From positions 146,316-158,847 of the forward strand of contig WELB01000189.1 of assembly GCA_009602725.1 (NCBI GenBank): a DNA stretch of 12,532 nt, read 5' to 3'. This document shows positions 8,901-12,532 of the stretch, piece after piece. The translations under genes and the position numbers were made by a program. The stretch comes from Spirogloea muscicola (taxonomy: Eukaryota; Streptophyta; Zygnematophyceae; Spirogloeales; Spirogloeaceae). Within the stretch, counting starts at the first letter, position 1. The number at the start of each line of letters is the position of its first letter. A model generated the notes under the pieces. It was not told the origin of the DNA, made no database searches, and saw only the letters and a program-made list of their open reading frames with translations.

Positions 8901-11900
8901 GTTAAGAGCTGTCAAGAGAGCTGCACGGTGCTCATGAAGAGCAGCTACAAGCTATAAGTACCTCCACTGCCATGGCACTTACCATAAAGGTTAGCCAGAT
9001 GGATCTTGAGCCAACGAAGTCCATTTGGGCCTAATGGTTTGCCTTGAGAAAATTGAAGCATGCCGCGGCAGACATCCGAGCCCAAGTGATTGAAGTGTGG
9101 GTGCAGCGGGTAAGCACGCCCCCTAAAGTCTAAATTGTGGGGATAATAGAAACGGTCTTCGCCCCTCATGGTGTCACAGACCTGCAGGAAGCAGGGGAAT
9201 GAAGGATGCATTAGCACGGAAGAACGGGCAGAACATTATGGACAGTTGACAATGCGAGGATACAAGCACTCAATCAGAATAATTACTCGTGATTACCGAG
9301 AGTTTCAGCTCAAGGTCGCAGGCTTGAGAGTGGCGCTCAGCGTTTATCCTGAGTGCCTTGGCTTTCTCGCGCTGCCAGGCCCGAAGGTCGTCTTCCGCTG
9401 CACCCTTTGGCGGCTTTGGGGGAATGGCGACCTGGAGGTGAAAGAAGAAGCCCTACATTATCCATGATGGACATGACTTTGTTCACGAGTTTCTGGTATT
9501 GCAGGGCAGTCCTCACGCAAATGTCGTAAGCATCTACTGCCTATTTAACATCGCTTCATGATGCAGGCAATGGGAGCACAGTAATTGCTTACATGAGCCG
9601 CTCAACAGCCGTTGACACCACGAAAAGAGATACAGCTGACCATGCGACGGTATGTACTAGTCTTCACAACCAGATCAAGCATTCCTATGCTTGTGGGGCA
9701 CTCTCCAGGTCTGAGATTAAGTAGCACACTGCTGACCTTCTCGCAGGAGACAAGGCCGGCAACGCCGCCGCCATGTTGCCAGAGCTGCTTCACCACATCT
9801 GCAACGTCTCCGTTTACTTGCCAGGGCGTGCTGCCCAACACATCAAGAGCCTGCTACAAGCCAGAAAGGGCAGCTCAGATGGCATCACAGCAAGGCTGAG
9901 CAGGCACAAGGTGGTCTTGGCAAACCGGGACAAGAAAACACAGAAGGCTCCAGATTTCCGTGCATGCTGTTTGAATGACCAACGTAAAGGTCAAAAAGTT
10001 GCGCTGCAAGTCAGGGCACCTTGTAGACCATACGCATGTTCTTGTATGGTGTGCTTTCAATGGCATGTTTCTGTGCCTGCGCTCCATGTATTCTCATCAC
10101 TGCATTTCTCAGCACAAGGTGTCCACCCTTGTTGTACCTGCATGGCGAATCAAGAATCAGACAACTAACACTCTCTGAAGCTCAACAGCCTTCCCAATGC
10201 ATCAAATGGGTCTGTGTGAATTTGTGAAGAGGCCTGAACTTCATGGGAATTGGTTCAGGGTTTAGCAGGACATTAAAAGCTTTCACTGGATTGCAACTGA
10301 TATTGCACACGCATATCACAAAGGTTAGTGCAATAAGAAGCTCACCCTCGCCACAACCTGGGCTTAGTAATCATGGGCATGTAGGGCATGATGAGGCTCG
10401 ACTTCGCCATCTGCCGTCAATGTCCAAAAAGCACAAATCAACAACGCAAATTAAGTGCAGGAGAGCATCAACAAAAACTGACCATCTTGTGGTTCTTGTG
10501 CTTCAAAACAAGACTTGTCTAGTCAAATGTGGCTCACCGAGGCCTCGAGGGTCGTAAGCAATGCTGGATGCATTGCTATCAGACCATACCGCTTCCACCC
10601 CTTCCTGCAGCCATGTGGATTAGTCAGCCTTAGATCAGGTGCACAAGTAGTGCACATAACAACTCTGCATATCTCTGCACATAACAACACTTTATCCACG
10701 TAGGCACTAGTCTCTTTCGCACTCTGCGGCCAGGAAAATACAACTCCAGCTAGTCATCAGGAGGTCGTCCAAAGTCGAGGATGAAAGATGAAGAAGACTG
10801 ACTTGCCGTTGGTCACAGAGTAGTGACCATATGTATGACTTATAGGCGCCGCAGAGTCCAAATGACTGTCAGCAGCAGATTGATTCGATGGCTCCGTGGC
10901 GCTGCTCTCATCGCTTCGAGCTGAGAATGATATGAGCGCTTGCTGCTCATTGGAGGGCTCTGCAGCACCATCAGGCCTGGGCGCCGAAGGTGAATTCCAA
11001 AAGTCTGTCTGAGGCATAAAAGCCGAGTCAACAAGGACCTTCAACAGCTCACCCCCCACCTGTGGAAAGGATCACACGAGCATGCTATATTGGTGATAAA
11101 TAAATTAGCGGAAACTGAGACATCCCACATATCTGCACAAACATATTGCACATCAGCGGTAACTCGTATGAGAGCAGCATAAAGCCACCAACTACAGCCT
11201 GGGCTTACCCAGGCCTGGGCTTCTTGCATGCTGTCGTGGGCCAGCACCAAAGCCCGCTCAGTGTTCCGTGCAGCGGTCTCGTCCACTGACGCGCCAGCCT
11301 TGTTCCCCTTGGCCACCCTAGCTGCCTTGCTCTGCTTCTCCTCCTGCCTGGCCTGGTGGAGTACCTGACATCATGTAACAGCAAAGAGACCATCCATGAC
11401 ATAAACTCAGCAGGTGCTTGCAAGATGTTCCTCAGTCACACCAGGAAAAATATTGACTGCATCTTTTTACTGGGTTACAACTGTTTTTCTTGAGAGAAGA
11501 TATTTAAGAGATGTTTGACAAACAGCAAGCACACTTGCACTGAGAAAGAGAATCGGGTGATCCTGCAGTCCGCAGCCTACCTGCTCCTCAACAGCCTCTC
11601 CAATCTGGAGTGCCGCAAAGATGGCCTTCACATGGCCAGGCTTCTCAAATCCGCCGTGCTTGCCCTGCTCGCTCAGCAGCATGCCCAGGACGCGATGCAT
11701 GGTGATGACGGCGAGCTTCTCGGGCGCGACTTCAGCGAGCAGCGGGCCGTAGAGGGCCCTCTGGCCAAAGCCCCGCGTGAGCTCCCGCTCCTGCTCCAGA
11801 GTGGCGCGCAGCTCGTCGGCCAGCTCCCTCGAGCGCGAAGCGCAGTCGGCCAGCCGTGCCCACGCCTCTTGCGCCTGCTCCGGGGCTGCCGCAGCTCGCG

Positions 11901-12532
11901 CGGCCTCCCGCAGCTTGCGCTGCTCGCCTGCCAGGAGCCGCCTCTGGGTCTTGATAGCCTCGCGGCGCCGCCGCAGGGGCCGCTGCGCCTCTGCGACCTT
12001 GTCCAGCTTCGGCAGCTCCTTGGCCAGGGCCTCCTTGAGCGACGCCACCAGCTTCGCGACAGCCTCCTGCAGCCGGAGCGCCAAGAGCAAGGCTTGCGAG
12101 GCACGATGTTGGTGATGATACGACAAGCTCTCGTCGGTGACTCGGGTGAGACGATAACCTCCACATTAATTGAGTTAGCTTGACCGCTTATGTAGTGACT
12201 TGCTTGACGAGTCAAAGAACTACTGCTTTACTTTGCATGCCTGCTCAGGTGCTTCCTGAGTGGTCAAGAAGCTCCTTCATGCCAGATTATTTTGTCTGGT
12301 CAAATATACGGTATCTCGAAGGAGTGCCGAGTCACCTGCATGCTGGGGAACCAGGCGACCATGAGGCGCTTGACGGGCGACAGGTCGGCGCCCAGGTTCT
12401 TGCGCATGAGGTCCAGCTGGAGGTCCCGGATCTCCGCCGCCGCGGCGTCCCAGGCCGCCGCCTCCAGCGCCTCCTGGCGGGCGTAGAGCGCGGCGCGGCG
12501 TTCAGCCCGGAGGCGGTGCCGCTCGCGGACGC
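5922..12532 (-). CDS. RPOT: Phage-type DNA-directed RNA polymerase, mitochondrial (RPOT), 5' partial, 21 exons
   Basis: This single-subunit T7-like polymerase very probably transcribes the mitochondrial genome. Exons in transcript order: 12532-12336, 12066-11581, 11364-11209, 11059-10799, 10600-10538, 10410-10346, 10137-10020, 9850-9737, 9431-9297, 9181-8983, 8877-8660, 8396-8346, 8245-8175, 8024-7949, 7739-7584, 7385-7311, 7141-7057, 6817-6741, 6611-6497, 6342-6239, 6032-5922 (TAG). All 20 introns are GT-AG, 100-305 bases long, and every junction keeps the frame, giving 976 visible residues. Landmarks: [15 protein letters not shown] in the N-terminal domain, [59 protein letters not shown] and the C-terminal YFFN. 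All catalytic residues are present. The targeting peptide and first residues lie beyond the right edge. Sequence and intron content resemble plant RPOT, not a phage or plasmid enzyme. Plastid targeting cannot be excluded without the N-terminus. Confidence 0.97.
6239..6342 (-). other. RPOT: RPOT exon 20: motif C, second catalytic aspartate
   Basis: The exon completes the glycine codon of [11 protein letters not shown] and encodes motif C of the palm. Asp909 of the visible protein (codon 6334-6332), next to His908, corresponds to T7 Asp812, one of the two metal-binding aspartates. The rest ([20 protein letters not shown]) matches the helix that follows motif C in plant enzymes. The donor GTAAGT at 6238 is close to consensus. 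Confidence 0.95.
7584..7739 (-). other. RPOT: RPOT exon 15: motif B / O-helix
   Basis: The exon opens with [20 protein letters not shown], the nucleotide-binding O-helix. By alignment with T7 RNA polymerase, Arg739, Lys743, Met747 and Tyr751 correspond to Arg627, Lys631, Met635 and Tyr639. Tyr639 distinguishes ribo- from deoxynucleotides, so this is an RNA polymerase. The exon ends at AKV with donor GTAAGC, and the next exon continues [20 protein letters not shown]. Confidence 0.95.
8346..8396 (-). other. RPOT: RPOT exon 12: 51-base exon holding motif A
   Basis: This very small exon encodes [17 protein letters not shown], motif A of the palm. Its first codon (8396-8394) is the first catalytic aspartate, equivalent to T7 Asp537. 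Both junctions are phase 0 (acceptor TTTACAG, donor GTATGA), so skipping would remove 17 residues without a frameshift and yield a dead enzyme. It lies between exon 11 ending PVHQ and exon 13 starting LGAEQVNM. Confidence 0.95.
9432..9736 (-). other. RPOT intron 8 (305 bases, longest in the gene)
   Basis: This GT-AG intron lies between LVSCEK and [10 protein letters not shown]. The frame after the donor stays open for about 45 more codons, but the reading has no likeness to RPOT. The known alignment joins the two exons directly, so I treat it as intron. I see no RNA gene or repeat in it. Confidence 0.75.
10651..10688. repeat. 13-base direct repeat in RPOT intron 4
   Basis: TGCACATAACAAC occurs at 10651-10663 and again at 10676-10688, with a 12-base gap of related sequence (TCTGCATATCTC) between the copies. 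It lies within the intron at 10601-10798, just upstream of the exon 5 acceptor in transcript order. It is most likely an old local duplication. Confidence 0.85.
11581..12066 (-). other. RPOT: RPOT exon 2: N-terminal domain with long charged helical insertion
   Basis: This 486-base exon encodes residues 66-227. It starts with [14 protein letters not shown], continuing the conserved AWFPSMQ of exon 1, and ends with the conserved part [20 protein letters not shown] through [13 protein letters not shown]. Between them (about residues 80-180) is a stretch rich in Ala, Arg, Glu, Leu and Gln with no proline-glycine breaks except near APEQ, looking like long helices or a coiled coil. As I recall the family, plant enzymes have only some 25 residues there. 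The exon is much richer in GC than the introns beside it. Confidence 0.85.

Noticed and set aside
9602-9736. Extension of RPOT exon 8 through its donor
   Set aside because: The frame stays open, but the residues do not resemble RPOT, and direct joining of LVSCEK to [10 protein letters not shown] matches the family.
10634-10760. Possible C/D snoRNA in RPOT intron 4 (TGATGA and CTGA on the minus strand)
   Set aside because: The boxes are about 120 bases apart, the C box starts with a non-consensus base, and no terminal stem can be drawn.
11515-12183. 222-codon plus-strand ORF
   Set aside because: It is antisense to the GC-rich RPOT exon 2, whose minus-strand reading has clear family motifs. 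The plus-strand product is low complexity.
5922-12532. Integrated phage or linear mitochondrial plasmid origin of the polymerase
   Set aside because: There are twenty spliceosomal introns, plant-like sequence over the whole length and no phage or plasmid neighbours. It is a resident nuclear RPOT.
1-12532. CRISPR arrays, rRNA, tRNA, insertion sequences, bacterial operons
   Set aside because: I found none by reading both strands. Repeats are short and local, and all recognised genes are spliced eukaryotic genes.

Overview
This is nuclear DNA of a photosynthetic eukaryote, most likely a green alga. It holds three intron-dense housekeeping genes with GT-AG introns. Coding exons are GC-rich and introns are less so. 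The decoded proteins resemble land-plant and algal orthologues. TTTAGGG-type repeats and a TGTAA polyadenylation-type signal fit a chlorophyte. The TTTAGGG unit, rather than the TTTTAGGG of Chlamydomonas, hints at a trebouxiophyte; that is inference. No prokaryotic operon, CRISPR array, rRNA, tRNA or transposon was found.

Layout. (1) About 139-2895, plus strand: VPS26C (DSCR3), the arrestin-like subunit of the retriever endosomal recycling complex. Ten exons are visible; only the first short exon is missing, to the left. (2) 3234-4767, minus strand: a VMA12/TMEM199-type V-ATPase assembly factor, complete in four exons, with two membrane helices and a C-terminal dilysine (KKRD) ending. It lies tail-to-tail with VPS26C. 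(3) 4768-5921: intergenic. It holds a doubtful plus-strand ORF, a perfect hairpin and the likely 3' UTR of the next gene. (4) 5922-12532, minus strand: a phage-type (T7-like) RNA polymerase, RPOT, almost certainly the mitochondrial RNA polymerase. Twenty-one exons encode 976 residues through to the true C-terminus; the 5' end runs off the right edge.

I built each gene model by hand from splice sites, reading phase and remembered family conservation. Every listed junction keeps the frame. The three genes do not form a pathway: they serve endosomal cargo recycling, assembly of the vacuolar proton pump, and mitochondrial transcription. The points of most interest are telomere-like repeats inside a VPS26C intron, a long helical insertion in RPOT, the dilysine ending of VMA12, tandem splice acceptors, and the VPS26C/VMA12 3' overlap. 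I do not see a new multi-gene system here.
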